Assembly (NCBI GenBank): GCA_035048815.1
Contig: JAUCBN010000028.1
Coordinates: 8,425,001-8,489,000 of the forward strand
Origin: Abelmoschus esculentus
Lineage: Eukaryota > Streptophyta > Magnoliopsida > Malvales > Malvaceae
Direction of reading: 5' to 3'
DNA: 64,000 nt
The translations under genes and the position numbers were made by a program. The notes beneath the pieces are model-generated. The model made no database searches. It saw only the letters and a program-made list of their open reading frames with translations, and had not been told where the DNA came from. The number at the start of each line of letters is the position of its first letter. Positions within the stretch are counted from its first letter, which is position 1. Positions 1-11,645 of this stretch are shown piece after piece.

Positions 1-1375
1 CATCATTTTCATCACTAGAAACTAAGCATGCATGAGGAAGATTTATGTCATCTAGATGCACCATATATATACTTCCTATGCAATGACCTATGAGGATTGT
101 TTTATTAGATTCTATGTCTATTATTTTGCAACCATATTTATCAAAAGAGATATAAAAACCTTTATCGCATAATTGACTAATGCTCAAGAAATTATGCTTA
201 AGACCATTAACAAGAAGAACATTATTTTTTTTTGAAAGTTAACAAGAAGAACATTATCAATAAGTATAAAGAAGTGATTACTAATAGAGACAATACCCTC
301 AATTTAGCCTTTGGAGTTGTTACCAAACTTCACTACTCCACCACTTTTGATCTCTAACTCCTTAAATCGTCCCTTATGTCCAGTCATATACCTCAAACAT
401 CCACTATCAAGGAACCACATATTTTGACTTCAAGCTTTGACCTTGAAGCAATGCTCAACCAACAAATAAAGATTTAGTTTTTGTTTTTTGGTACCCAAAT
501 TATCTTGGGTCCATGAGAGTTAGTTCCCCAAAGCTTGGTTCTCTTAGGAATCCAAGATTCAATGGCATGAATATTATTAGCAAATTGAATCTTGGATTCC
601 TTTGAAAATTTTTCTATAAATTTTGATCATTGTCATCTTCTTTTCTCTTTCCTTTGAATTCTTTCTTTCTTTAGAATCTCCTATTCCGGTTTGCTCTCAT
701 GAGCCTTGTGAATCTTTTGGCTACCATAGTCAATTCCTCATGCTCGTCTTCTTCACTAGAGTCCACCTCCTCTTGAGATGTTGAAGCTTTAAGATCAATC
801 TCTTGCTTCTTGTTTTCCATTTCTCTTCTATCAAGCTTCAACTCTTCTTTCTTCTTCTCTTCTTCTCTTCCTTTCTTCATGATCATATGGGTGAGAAGAG
901 ATCCCACAAGAGCTTCAAGATTAAGAGTCTTGAGGTCCTTTTCTTCGATGATAGCCGTTCTCTTGCTATCTCAAGACTCGGTAAGAAAGTATATGAGCTT
1001 CTGTATGAGCTTTTTCTCCGATATGATCTTACCAAAACCCTTGAGTCTATTTAAAATGACCGAAAAATGATAAAACATCTTGGTGATGTCTTCATCTGAC
1101 TCCATCTTGAAGTTCTCGTAGTTGAGATTAAGAAGATCGATCTTTGTCTCCTTCACATCATTGGTGCCCACATATGTTGTCTATAAAGAGTCCCATACTT
1201 TTTTGGCACTTGTACAAGATGACATCTTGGAGTATATGTCGGGACCAAGAGCACAAAAGAAAATGTGCAAGGCTTTATCATTTGTAGACATTATTCTCTC
1301 GTCATCGGTCATCTCATTCATCCTTTTTGGTACTTGTCTATCACCTTCTTGCTTCATAGGGATCGAAGGGGCCAT
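1..1375 (-). pseudogene. Ty1/copia gag C-terminal part and protease (broken)
   Basis: Read on the minus strand, this is the middle of a copia gag-pol polyprotein. From 1375 leftwards come the UBN2-type gag region (around KALHIFFCALGPDIYSKMSS, then a LNYENFKMESDED stretch), an acidic, lysine-rich gag tail, and then the aspartic protease with its active site in WFLDSGC at about 385-405. The motif LSISQLCDKGF lies near 160-200. A 19-base piece is duplicated at 208-226 and 239-257, and several stops and shifts break the frame. The gag N-terminus lies 26 kb away at 27344-27488, because element E1 inserted between the two parts. Integrase and RT should lie beyond the left edge. The gag, the LTR end and the flanking primer site suggest the SIRE/Maximus group; the copia assignment is firm, the subgroup is inference. 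Confidence 0.85.
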
Positions 1376-3003
1376 TATTCACGCTCTAAAAAGCGTATAT
1401 TTTATACCCTTTTATTTATGGTTTTGTTTGATTTCAAGTCCATTTACATTGCATTAAGTTGCATTTAGTTGCATTTCATTTTCATTTGCATTTAGTTTAG
1501 GTTTTTATTTTATTTTCTCTTTAATTTTAAAATATGTTGCTTTGAAAGGTATTTTCTTGGTTTTGGCGTGCAGATTGCTAGAGCAAAGTTGAAAGAACGG
1601 AAGAGATGCTATAGCATATTTCTAAAGTGTTGGATCAGACTTCAAGGATGCTATAGAATTGTGGGCAGACAAAACAGAACGAAAGAAAGGACATATATGC
1701 AGCCCACTGTCCTCACATATTTTCCAGGCCAGCTGCACCTACTATGCAAGCATTGCACCTCCTCTACAGACATTGTACCTCTCCTTAGTAGGCATTGCAC
1801 CGCTCCTGTAGACCTGCATCCTACTGTCATCTACTATAGAAAATGTTAGAGAATATTCCTTTTTACCATTATGGAACAAAACCCTAGAAGCCTCCTGTAA
1901 ATACATGGCCAAGCCTCCTTCAACAAACATGCTGAGCAAAAGAAAGGAAAAATCAGTAGCTAAAAGAGACACCAAAAATGAGCGAACTTTAAGAGAGCAT
2001 GAGGGAGAAGAAAGAAGAAGGGAAATCATTTTCCTTCACCTTCAACCTCTAGCCAAGCCACCATTATTGAAGAGCTTAAAGCAAGGGATTTTCGTGACTT
2101 CGGGAGGAGTGACAAGCTAGGAAAATTATCACGGCACATGCATTTGAGACTTACTTCCTCTTCATTTTGTTTTAATTCTCGTGCCATGAACTAAACTAGT
2201 ATGTCTTAGGCTTGTTTTGGATGATTTTTACTTATTTTAATAGATGTTTATTGTTTCCAGTGTCTAACTTTGTGTTTTGTTTAAAAAAGCTAACACCTTT
2301 TTATTTAAACCTTGGTTTGTAAGAGCACCGGGAGGTAGCCATAGCTCAAGGGGTTTAGGAAGCTTAGATTTAGGGATAGACGAAGCTAGACCAACTTGAA
2401 CAATGGGATTACTGCAGGAGCAGAATCCTAACTCACCTTAGGGATAAGGTAGAGTTTCAACGACTAAAAGGGGTAACACTTTATCAACATTAGAAGTGTT
2501 AGGGTTGAGACCGGGAGGTAATACCTTAGCATTTTCGAGTGTTAGGCCTTCTGACTAGGGATAATGGAGGCATTTTTAGTAAACTCTATCGAGCACTAGT
2601 AAACTAGTGGAAGAGTAGCATTCATGAGAACAATGAGGTCATACCATAGCAAGCGTAGTCTGTCTTAAGCTTGAATATCTTCTCTGTGTTGTGTTTGTGC
2701 AGCTTTTTTATTTCTCCAATATATGTTTTAATTATTACTGTATTTTCGTGACAATCTTTGTTTTGCTCTAGGATCACTGGTGATGTTTTATTTTTGCTAA
2801 AGTATTTTGGTGACACTTGTAGAATTGATTTAGCATATGTCCATACAAAGGATTATTTTATCTTTCGTGTATGTTAACTATTTTTGAAATAACCTATCCA
2901 ATCCTCGTGGGAACGATCTCACTCACACACTTTATTGCTTGTTCGATGTGTATACTTGCACGAGCATTAATCAGCTTTTAAACAACACATCCAGACCTTA
3001 CCA
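1376..3003 (+). repeat. E1 left LTR
   Basis: This 1628-bp repeat pairs with 25660-27338 along its whole length. The first bases (TATTC) are a mutated form of the TGTTA start of the right copy; the end is ...TTACCA against ...CTCAACA. The likely TATA box is decayed to TGTAAATA at about 1896, where the right LTR keeps TATAAATA. Confidence 0.85.
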
Positions 3004-3009
3004 AGTTTT

Positions 3010-3027
3010 TTGTGCCATTGCCAGGGA
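3010..3027 (+). other. E1 primer-binding site (tRNA-Asp), mutated
   Basis: Seven bases after the LTR end lies TTGTGCCATTGCCAGGGA, which matches the complement of the plant tRNA-Asp 3' end (compare the perfect copy at 28922-28939) except at four positions. Three of the four differences are CG-to-TG or CG-to-CA type transitions. Confidence 0.8.
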
Positions 3028-3154
3028 TTGAGGCAATTGGCTATTTCAATCATAGTTTTCATACTTTCTATCTTTTTATTTTTATTTTTATTTTTTGTTT
3101 TGATTCTTTTTATTTTATTTTCTTTGTTTATCTTTTTAGGTTATTGGTTAGTGG

Positions 3155-4620
3155 ATGCCTAGGGTGAATCGTAGAGAAGGCTTCGAACCATTCATTTCAG
3201 AAATCGTAAGGTATTTTAGACAAAGGAGGCGAGAGCAAAGAAGAAGAACCAAGTTGAATGCTCATAAATTTCATAATAAAAATGTTGTATCAAATCCTGA
3301 AATAGTAGTAGCAAGACCAAGGATAATTCGAGATCACTTGACACCGATCTTGGATGACCTGAATTTTAGGATAGTGACACCTGAGATACATGCAACACAC
3401 CTCGAGCTCAAACCTGTGATGTTTAATATGCTCAACTCGATCAGACAATTTGGAGGATCTCCTCACAAGGATGCTCGACAACACATCTGTGCTTTCTTGC
3501 AGGATTGCGATTCGTTACGCCAACAAGGAGTGCACGAAGATGTGTTGAAGCTCAAGCTATTTACATACTCTTTGAGAGACCGAGTTAAAGAATGATTGAA
3601 TGGAATTCCAACCGGTTCGATGTAGTCATAGACAGCTTTGTGCAAAAGCTTTTTGGCAAGGTACAACCCACCCAACATGAACACTCAATTGCGAAATGAG
3701 ATAGCATCCTTCAGACAAGGGGATGACGAGTCGATGTAGGAGTATTGGGATCGGTACAAAAGCTTGCTAAGAAGGTGTATCAATCACGGTTTTCAAGATT
3801 GGACTCAAATCGTGATGTTTTATAATAGAGTCAATGCACCCACAAGAATGATGTTAGATGCTTCACAAATGGGACACTACTGGACAAGTCGCCAGAAGAA
3901 GCATTTGATATTTTGGATAAAATTGCCAATAATGATTATCTGTTTCCAACTACCAGACTTGCAACAAGACGATGAACTCAAGGAAAGCTGGAGCTTGACG
4001 CCAATGATTCCGTTTCAGCATAACTCTCTGTTGTCAAAAATATGTTGAAGAACCTTCAATAACCCAGAGAAGTACAAGATGCTAAAGCATTAAGTTGTGT
4101 GCACTGTAGTGGAAACCATTTCGATAGAATGCCCTACTCATCTAGAGTCTGCTCATTACGTTGGAAACTTCAACAAAAATTCCAACAACCTCTACTCTAA
4201 AACGTACAACCCAGGGTGGAGATAACATCCTATTTTTTATTGGGGTAATCAAGGATCGAATCAAGCTAGCAGCTCGAATAGGCAGCAACCCATGGAAGCA
4301 CAACAAGGATTCCAAGGTTTTCAAGGCAATATTCCATGACAAAATGAATACAAGGGAACAGTTCATCACCAAAGTGATAACAATTCTTTGGAAGCTTTGC
4401 TACAAGAATTCGTGATTTCTACTAAGGAGTTCATGACATCAACAAATACATTATTGCAGGAGCATTCCACCAACATCTCTAATCAAGGCACATTGCTGCA
4501 AAGTCACAACTCTTCACTTAGATCGTTGGAGAAGCTTGTAGACCTAAGAACAATAAGAAAAATCTGCTCAAGAAGAAACTACAGAAAACATAAATACTGA
4601 GGCATTTGGTGATAAGCTTG
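3155..4620 (+). pseudogene. E1 gag (broken)
   Basis: The capsid-type gag of an Athila-like element. The start is ATG at 3155 after a T-rich leader, and the first 146 codons are open. The core begins near residue 65 (TPEIHATHLELKPVMFNMLN) and runs through RQHICAFLQDCDSL and KLKLFTYSLRDRV. The frame stops at 3593 where a Trp codon is expected (TGG to TGA), carries further stops, and continues in the same frame from 3764 (MFYNRVNAPTRMMLDAS) until a one-base shift near 3870. A zinc-knuckle remnant (CVHCSGNHF) lies near 4099-4130, followed by an Asn/Gln-rich tail. Known role: gag forms the particle and packages element RNA. This copy cannot make a full protein. Confidence 0.85.
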
Positions 4621-4670
4621 CAGATGTTGCAGCAAAAGAAGCAGTACCAACACAACCTTCAGAGCATTTA

Positions 4671-4985
4671 AGACCACCACCACCATTCCCTCAGCGGTTG
4701 AAGCAACACAAAGAGGATCTCCAATTTTAGAAATGTGTAAATATTTTGAACCAATTTCATATAAATATTTCATTTTTAGATGCTATTAATCAAATGCCCT
4801 CATATGCAAAGTTTTTAAAAGATATTGTTACAAAGAAAAGAAAAGCTGAGAATTTTGAAATAGTTGCTATAGCATCTGAGTTCTATTTTGGGAAGACTGA
4901 GCTTTCTATGAAGAGGTAAAATCCTGACAACTTCATCATTTCGTGCTCGATAGGACACAATTTTGTTGGCAAGGCATTATGCGAC
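4671..4985 (+). pseudogene. E1 protease, first part (split by E2)
   Basis: This carries the proline-rich start PPPPFPQRLK, a QFHINISFLDAINQMPSYAKFLKD block and then the approach to the retropepsin active site, ending ...GKALCD exactly at the E2 insertion. The same blocks occur in E2 (8887 onward) and E4 (30743 onward). The catalytic Asp codon (GAC, 4983-4985) is part of the 5-bp target site that E2 duplicated. The protein resumes at 14176. Confidence 0.85.
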
Positions 4986-7052
4986 TGGTAAGTGCTCAAT
5001 TCACTATCACTTTTTAAACCTTTCATGGGCAATAGTCACTTAATCTACACCTAGTTGGACTAATGCATAAACTTAATGTGAGATATTTAGATATTTTGCT
5101 TTGGTAACATATAAAGATGACATTTATAGAAAATACAACCTTTACTGCACCTTTGTGCATTTGCTGTATAGTGAATTTGATCAACTCGTTATTGTTCAAT
5201 GCAATTGTACAACGCTGCCTTGGCAGAACTGCAGATTACTACCTCGATAGTGAATTTACTCGTCTACCGCGACAATCCCTTGCTTTTGGACATACTTTAC
5301 CAAAGTTCAGCAAAGTATCCTTAGATGACTCCGCTTATGCCTATGTTGAAGTACTGTTGATGACCAGTCCTTGATGATACCTCCCGGCGTGAATCAATTA
5401 TAATCACCAACCAATCTCACACTTCTATTAGCAGCTAAAATTCTAAACCTATCCCTAGGCCGAGTTAGTGCTCCATGGAAGAAACACCGTACTTATTCCT
5501 TTCGTGAATCTAACTCTCCCGATATTAGATAAATGGATGACTTACAAATTTCTTTCCCGAGCTTGAATTAAGAGTAAGGAATGACAAAGAATAAGCAAAC
5601 TTTGATATTTTATTACATTAGAAACAAGAAACAAAGTTTGACTTCCTAACACTAATACTTTACAACTTTCACCTAAGCCTAAACAAAATTAGAACATAAT
5701 GTAGAAGAAAAGAAAAACTAAAATCTAAGCTCTCTAATTCTATGAATTTTCCAAATCTAATTATCTCCTCTTCCCTTGGACGGCTATGCCTTATATAGGC
5801 TTGGCCTAGGGCAAACCTTTTCTAAGTAGAGTACAACTTGGAGTAGGGAACAAGTCATGTACATAAATCAAATATTTCCAAATTTATTTATTCTAGAAGG
5901 TTTTCCTGCATGGCCTTGTCTTTGGGCTTTCCTCGTGTTATCCAGCTCCAATCCTTGGGCTTCTTGTCCATTAATGTTCTCGTCATTTTTATCCTTAGCT
6001 TGCTTGCCATATTGCTACTTGTCCTTTGCTTCCTCGGCATCAGGTCCTGCCTCAACCATAGTTTGTTGACGCGAAAATGCTTCTTCCTACATAGATACAA
6101 AAATGCAGTAAAGTATACCTTTTCTGTAAATATTATCTTTAATAGCATAATCCTTAAATATATTACATTAAGTTTATGCATTGTTCCAAGTAGGTGTAGA
6201 ATTGATGATTAATGCCCATCAAAAATGTAGAAAGTGATAGTGAGTTGAGCACTTATCAATTCTAATTTCTTTAAGTCTTAGGAGAAAGTTGTAGAGTATT
6301 TGTGAGAAGAGATTAAACTTTGTTTTCTTGTTTCAATGCAAAAAAATATAAAGGTTTGCTTATTCTTTTCCATTCATTATTCTTGCATTCAAGCTCGGGA
6401 GAGAAGTTTGTGAGAAATCTATTTATCTAATATTGAGAGAGTTAGATTCACGAAAGGAATAAGTAAGATATTTTCTATTCGGAAAATACTAACTCAGCCT
6501 AGAGATAGGTTAGACTTTTAGGGGCAAAAAGAAATATGGGATTGGTTGATGATTATAATTGATTCACGTCGGAAGGTATCATCAAGGACTAGTCATCAAT
6601 AGTACTTCGACTTAGGGATAAGCGGAGTCATCAGAGGATACTTTGCCGAATCTTGTTAAAAGTCCACCCAAGAGCAAGGGATTGTCGTGGCGGACGTAGC
6701 TCATCACTGTCGAGGTAGTAAACTACAGTGCTGCCTAGGCAGTGTTGTGTGATTGCATTGGACAAAAACAAGTCAATTGAATCCACAATACAACACAACT
6801 GATCCTGGCCATTTTCTAAATTTGTTTCTAGTCTTATTATTTAGTTTTCTTTATTATTCAAGTCATTTAGTTCAATTCAAAATACCCAATTTCATCTACG
6901 TTTTAAGTTTATTTCTTTTACTGAGCAAGAAGACTAAAGAAAGCATATTAAGTCTACCAATCCTTGAGGAGACGATACTTGATATACTTATTACTTTATT
7001 ACTTGCGACGTGTTAACTTGCACTAATTGCACAACCTATTTTACGTGCAACA
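4986..7052 (+). repeat. E2 left LTR, carrying an inverted LTR piece
   Basis: Positions 4986-5163 and 6259-7052 match the right LTR (12798-14170). Between them, about 400 bp of the normal LTR (around 12975-13375 in the right copy) is replaced by about 1.1 kb of a related LTR in reverse orientation. The LTR starts TGGTAAG (right copy TGATAAG) and ends GCAACA. Confidence 0.85.
5164..6258 (-). repeat. Inverted E3-type LTR fragment within E2 left LTR
   Basis: Read on the minus strand from 6258, this is an LTR of the E3 type: it starts TGATAAGTGCTCAACTCAC and can be followed to the block matching 16860-16885 of the E3 left LTR, where it stops about 230 bp short of the LTR end. There is no target duplication. 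It replaced LTR sequence instead of being added to it, so a recombination or template-switch origin fits better than transposition. Confidence 0.8.
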
Positions 7053-7058
7053 AGTTTT

Positions 7059-7076
7059 TGGTACCGTTGCTGGAGA
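7059..7076 (+). other. E2 primer-binding site (tRNA-Asp)
   Basis: TGGTACCGTTGCTGGAGA lies six bases after the LTR end. It differs at three positions from the perfect tRNA-Asp complement at 28922-28939. Confidence 0.85.
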
Positions 7077-7157
7077 TTGACAACTAAATTTTTATTTTCT
7101 TTATTTTCTTTCTTTTAGTTAATTTTATTTTTATTTAACTTTGGTTTTTACTGGTGT

Positions 7158-8840
7158 ATGACTAGGGCAAACCCAAGCAATCCTTTGTACGAGCTTGATC
7201 CAGAGATTGAATGCACACGTCAAAGGTTGAGAAGACAAAATCGAGTAGTTATGGCAGATAATCCAGCTGAACAGAACTTACCCGCTGGCAATGGAGGCCT
7301 TCCGCCGCCACTATTGCCGCGACAACTCACTGTTAGGGAATTCCTAGAAGAGGATTTCAACGTGTTAAATCCAAGAGTTGTCACACCAGAAATCCAAGCA
7401 GCCCACTTTGAACTAAAACATGTTATATTTAATATACTCAACACTATTGGACAGTTTGATGGGTCTTTAACTGAAGATATCAGGCAACATCTTAAGTCTT
7501 CATGGAGATCTGTAATTCATTCAAAATCCAAGGATTCCATGAAGATGTTTTGAGATTGAAATATTTTCCTATTCACTGAGCGATAGGGTAAAAACCTGGT
7601 TAAATAGCATTCCAGCAAGATCTATAGGATCTTGGAGTGAACTCTGTCGTGATTTCATTATACGTTTTAATCCTACAAATTTATATGAACGTATACGTAA
7701 TGAAATTACTTCTTTTTGACAGGCAGATGATGAACCAATGTATGGGGCATAAGAGCGCTATAGGGAGCTACTACACAAGTGTCCTTTGCATGGATTCTCA
7801 TTGTGGACACAAGTGACCATGTTTTATAATGCTATCAATACCCCAACAAGAATGACGCTAGACGCCTCTGCCAATGAGACACTCTTTGACAAACAACCGG
7901 ATAAAGCTATAGAGATTTTGAACAAACTCGCAAAGAATGAATTTCAATTCCCTAAATCTAGGAGAGGAGGAGTAAAACGCCAAGCTACAGTGAATAAGTT
8001 GGAAACATTCAATTCAGTGGAGCACAATTGGCCTCTCTTACTAAGATGGTTCAGAATATGCAAATGCAGCATAATACCCATGAGGTTAAGGCTAGATTCT
8101 TTTTGTAATTTTTGTGGAGGTAACCACAGCTCTTCTGAATGTATGCAAAATCAAGAATCTAGCATTTATGTGGGAAACTACAATCGGAACAACATGATGT
8201 ATAATACATACAATCTAGCATGGAAAAGGCATCCCAACTTCTCATGGAGTAATCCTAACAATGCTCTGAATCCAACTACTCAACCCTCAGGTTTCCAACA
8301 ACCAATGCAAATGCAATATCTGCCGCAACAACAGGTACAACAATCACTGCCGTAGCAGCAGATGCATCAGTAGCAGCCTACAAGCTCATTGAAAATTCTC
8401 TTAAGACCTTTATGATGAAAACATAATCATACATGGCAGAGAATAATAACTTCATTAAGAGAACTGATGCATTCATAAACAGAATTGAGATGAGGCTGCA
8501 GAATCAAGAGGCAGTTATTAAATCACTGAAAAATCAAGTTGGGCAGTTTGCTCAAAATTTGAACACTTGACCACAAGGAGGATTACCCAACAATATTGAA
8601 ATTGCAAAGAGAATGAGCAATGAGCAATGCAAGGCAATCACTATTAGGAGTGACCTATAACTTAAGGAGATACTAGGTAGTCCAGCAGACATAGTTCCAC
8701 TAGTTGGACAAGAAAAATAAGATAAAAAGGACTTAGATGTTGAACTATGTGAACAGGACACAGAAATCCCAATAGAAGGTACTGTCTCGGCAAAGAAATC
8801 GATAGTCCCTTGACAAGCCGTCGAGATAGCAAAAGAACCA
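7158..8840 (+). pseudogene. E2 gag (broken)
   Basis: The start is ATG at 7158 (MTRANPSNPLYELDPEIE), the same start as the E4 gag. The capsid core begins at about residue 75 (VVTPEIQAAHFELKHVIFNI). A frameshift near 7495 moves the frame; 7786-8355 is open in another frame and holds MFYNAINTPTRMTLDAS, a CCHC zinc knuckle (CNFCGGNHSSSEC near 8107) and a Gln-rich tail. From about 8433 the frame joins that of the protease (LQNQEAVIKSLKNQVGQFAQ), with stops near 8567, 8657, 8718 and 8811. The gag architecture is normal for the lineage and the product is dead. Confidence 0.88.
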
Positions 8841-9497
8841 GTGGTACCATGTATTAAATTCCAGACCAATGAGACACTGAAGGAAATGCGACCCCCACCA
8901 CCTTTCCCACAACGGTTAAAAAGGCAGAAACAAGACTATCAATTGAAAAAGTTCTTAGACATCTTGAAGCAAGTCCAAATTAACTTGCCATTTGTTGAGG
9001 CAATAGAACAAATGCAAAATTATGCTAAATTCTTAGAAGACATTGTGTCCAAAATAAGAAGTCTTGGTGAGTTTGAAACTATTATCGCAACCGAAGGATG
9101 CATGACAATGCTTCATAATCGCATGCCTCCTAAATTGAAGGATCTTGGATGTTTCACTATACCTTGTGCGATAGAAAACCACTATAAAGGAAAGACCTTA
9201 TGTGAACTTGGAGCAAGCATAAATTTGATGTCAAAATCTATCTTCCAAAAGCTTGGAATAGGAAGGATAAAACCTACAACAGTGATACTCCAATTAGAGG
9301 ATACATCATATGTGCAACCTGAAAGAAAGATCGAGGACATATTGGTAAGGATGAATAAATTTATTTTTCCAGCTGACTTTCTTGTTCTTGATTGTGAAGC
9401 AGATGAAAATGCACCGATCATCTTGGGGAGACCTTTTCTAGCCACTGGACGCACTCTTATAGATTTGGAAAAAAGGAGAATTGACAATGAGGGTTAA
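8841..9497 (+). pseudogene. E2 aspartic protease, active-site Asp changed to Glu
   Basis: A 218-codon open stretch holds the retropepsin fold: PPPPFPQRLKRQ, FLDILKQVQINLPFVEAIEQ, the active-site segment LCELGASINLM, the flap/substrate region LGIGRIKPTT, and IILGRPFLATG near the C-terminus. E1 and E4 have LCD at the active site; here the catalytic codon is GAA (Glu) at 9204-9206, so this copy should be inactive even apart from the stops upstream. A one-base shift near 9475 moves the end of the domain into the next frame, which overlaps at 9481. Confidence 0.88.
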
Positions 9498-9861
9498 CGA
9501 CCAGCAAGTCAAACTCAATACTTTTCATATCTTAAAAAGACATGATGATCCAGAGGAGTGCCAGGTTATCTACACCACAAATGCAGGCAACAAAATACCT
9601 TGTCTCAGCAACCAGTGCCTTGGTAGTACGCTCGACAACAAACCACATATCTGCCTCGGCAATGCTGTTGATGATTGTTACAATAAAGTCTTGGATAATG
9701 CTGAAACACCAAAGGTGGAGGAAGTCAATTGCACAACATACTTTCTAGTCAAACTCAAGGCTATATGTTCAAACCCACATGGTGTAGTAACAATCAAATC
9801 ACAAAGGGATGGACATAAGTTCAAAGTGAATGGCAAACGGTTGAAGCATGATTCTGGATAA
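9481..9861 (+). pseudogene. E2 protease tail joined to integrase C-terminal tail
   Basis: A 126-codon open stretch. The first part (MTMRVNDQQVKLNTFHIL) matches the end of the E4 protease region (RINDQQVKLSAFHNL, near 31330-31370). The last 25 residues or so (GVVTIKSQRDGHKFKVNGKR) look like the end of the integrase, as in E1 near 23390-23450 (FKVNGLRLKIYNG). RT, RNase H and the integrase core therefore appear to have been removed by one deletion that joined protease to the integrase tail. The deletion is inferred from the join of two recognisable ends. Confidence 0.7.
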
Positions 9862-10227
9862 CATGATTTGAGAAATATAGAGACCATCACTTCAGGAGAT
9901 GCACTCGCATGTACTCCTCTTGTGACATAATCTCTTTATCTTCTCCTTATTTTATTTTTAGGATTAATTTTAGTTTAGATTTAATTTTTTATTTTTGCTT
10001 CTTTAATTTTTGTTTGGTGTTATTTTTTAGGACAATAAGCAAGAAGGAAGGTGAAGAAGTTCATAACTAGAAATCTACTGCCATGGCAGTGCACAATGTT
10101 AGGGTTGCAACAATCCCCAACGGGTAGAACAGCCTAACGGCTAGTTCAACGCATTTCTCACCGCGACGGTAAAGGCTAATGGCTACAAAATGTCTAGTTG
10201 GCTCAAAACGACTACAAGGCCGAGGCC

Positions 10228-10235
10228 TTTATAAG
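10228..10235 (+). promoter_or_regulatory. Candidate internal TATA box upstream of ORF3 in E2
   Basis: TTTATAAG in a GC-richer context (GAGGCCTTTATAAGTACC), about 155 bp before the ORF3 ATG at 10385. E4 has TATATAAG at the matching place, both followed by ACTCTTGCATTC. It may drive a separate ORF3 transcript. Confidence 0.45.
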
Positions 10236-10384
10236 TACCTTCTCCCTTTTGAACTATTCACTCTTGCATTCTTGAATCTTTAGAATTATTTGCTTAAATC
10301 TCTCCCTTCCATTATTCATTGGTTATCTCCAAACTCTCTTAACACTTTCAGAAACTCTCCAAGATCATCACTCCCTCTATCTCT

Positions 10385-11645
10385 ATGGCTACTTACAATA
10401 GATTCGCACCTACCGCCATTGAAGAATGCTTCAACAGATCTTTCATTGCAAGACAATTATGGGAAGAACAGGGATTCCAGCATTTTGATGAAGAAAACTA
10501 TGGAATCGAGCATTACTTGTTCGATAGAATAACATACCAAGAATGGGAAATCTTTTGTCTGCAACCTGCCCAGGCTAATGCCATAATGGTGCGAGAATTC
10601 TACTCCCATGGTCCAAGCAAGGACTCACTATACGTCTACTGCCGAGGTAGACCAGTCCGACTTGATGCCAAGATAATTAATCTGTTCTACGGCCTCCACC
10701 CTGATCGAGATGATCATTAAGCATTTATGGAGGACATCAACAATGAAGACTACAAATTAATCAAAGACGATCTCTGCTACGACAACACCAATTAGGAAAC
10801 CGAGTCCCACAGAGGATCGGTGGCAAGGCAGAACTTATGACCAGAGGCCAAGTTATGGAACACATTCATAAAAAGATACCTCATCTCAACTTCCCACAAC
10901 AACACCGTAGATAGAAGAAGATTGATTCTCATCCAATCCATCATCAACAAAAGAAGCATAAACGTGGGAGAGATAATCCTAAGGGAAATTTACGAGTGCG
11001 GTAAGAAGGACAAAGGACCAGTATATTTTCCATGTTTAATCATAGGTATTTGTATTACTGCAGGTGTACCAATGGCAGACACAAACGAATTCACTGCCCA
11101 AAGGCGTGGGTGGATTAGGGAGTTCTGCCACAAAGTCATGCAAATCATAATCAGAACCAGTCTAGGCAACTCCATAATAATTCACTGTAGATACAACTAT
11201 CGGGGCCTAATACACTCCAAACATACCTGCTGCTGCCCATAGCACTACCACGGTAGATCCCTACCAGGAAGTACTTTAGAGGATGGTAGCCATGGCCCTA
11301 AGACAACAATGGTACATGGAGTACCAGAGGGATTTCAACACAACTCTAGCCCAGATGATGCTCAACAATTTTCCAAGTCAAGGGGTGCATTTTCCCGAAT
11401 TTCCTCCCAATATGTTTGTCACGACTACACCTTACACCGAGACCACTCTAGCTCTAGGAGGACTGAGGCCATTCTATGCTACTTGCCAACAGCAACAACT
11501 CCATGCCGCTGGCCCATCACGACCAGCAGAGCCCGCTGCGGCATCTTTAGACATTCGACGACCATCAAAGAGGAGAGCAGTCTTCAACACTCTACCAGGA
11601 TCCCCCATCATCATGGGTAGTCTCTCGGTAGAGATAGATGCCTAA
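10385..11645 (+). pseudogene. E2 ORF3: putative plant transposon protein (PF20167-like), broken
   Basis: The start is ATG at 10385 (MATYNRFAPTAIEECFNRSF). From recall, the N-terminal half resembles the Pfam family 'putative plant transposon protein' (PF20167): VREFYSHGPSK, a VYCRGRPVRLDAKIINLFYG block, then after a stop at 10718 the same frame goes on through IINKRSINVGEIILREIYE and VYFPCLIIGICITAGVPM to about 11240. After a frameshift, 11283-11645 encodes a different C-terminal part with YMEYQRDFNTTLAQMMLNNF and a basic cluster RRPSKRRAVF that could be a nuclear signal. E3 keeps the same C-terminal part. The function is unknown. It is not a clear env: I see no signal peptide or transmembrane segment. 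Its place after pol and before the 3' LTR is where Athila-type elements carry a third ORF. Confidence 0.75.

Noticed and set aside
803..1468. Plus-strand ORFs of 66-111 codons near the left end
   Set aside because: They are antisense to the copia gag on the minus strand and have no domain; the minus frame shows clear gag and protease motifs.
10385..11645. ORF3 of E2 as an env-like membrane protein
   Set aside because: No signal peptide or transmembrane segment is visible and the sequence looks like the plant transposon protein family instead.
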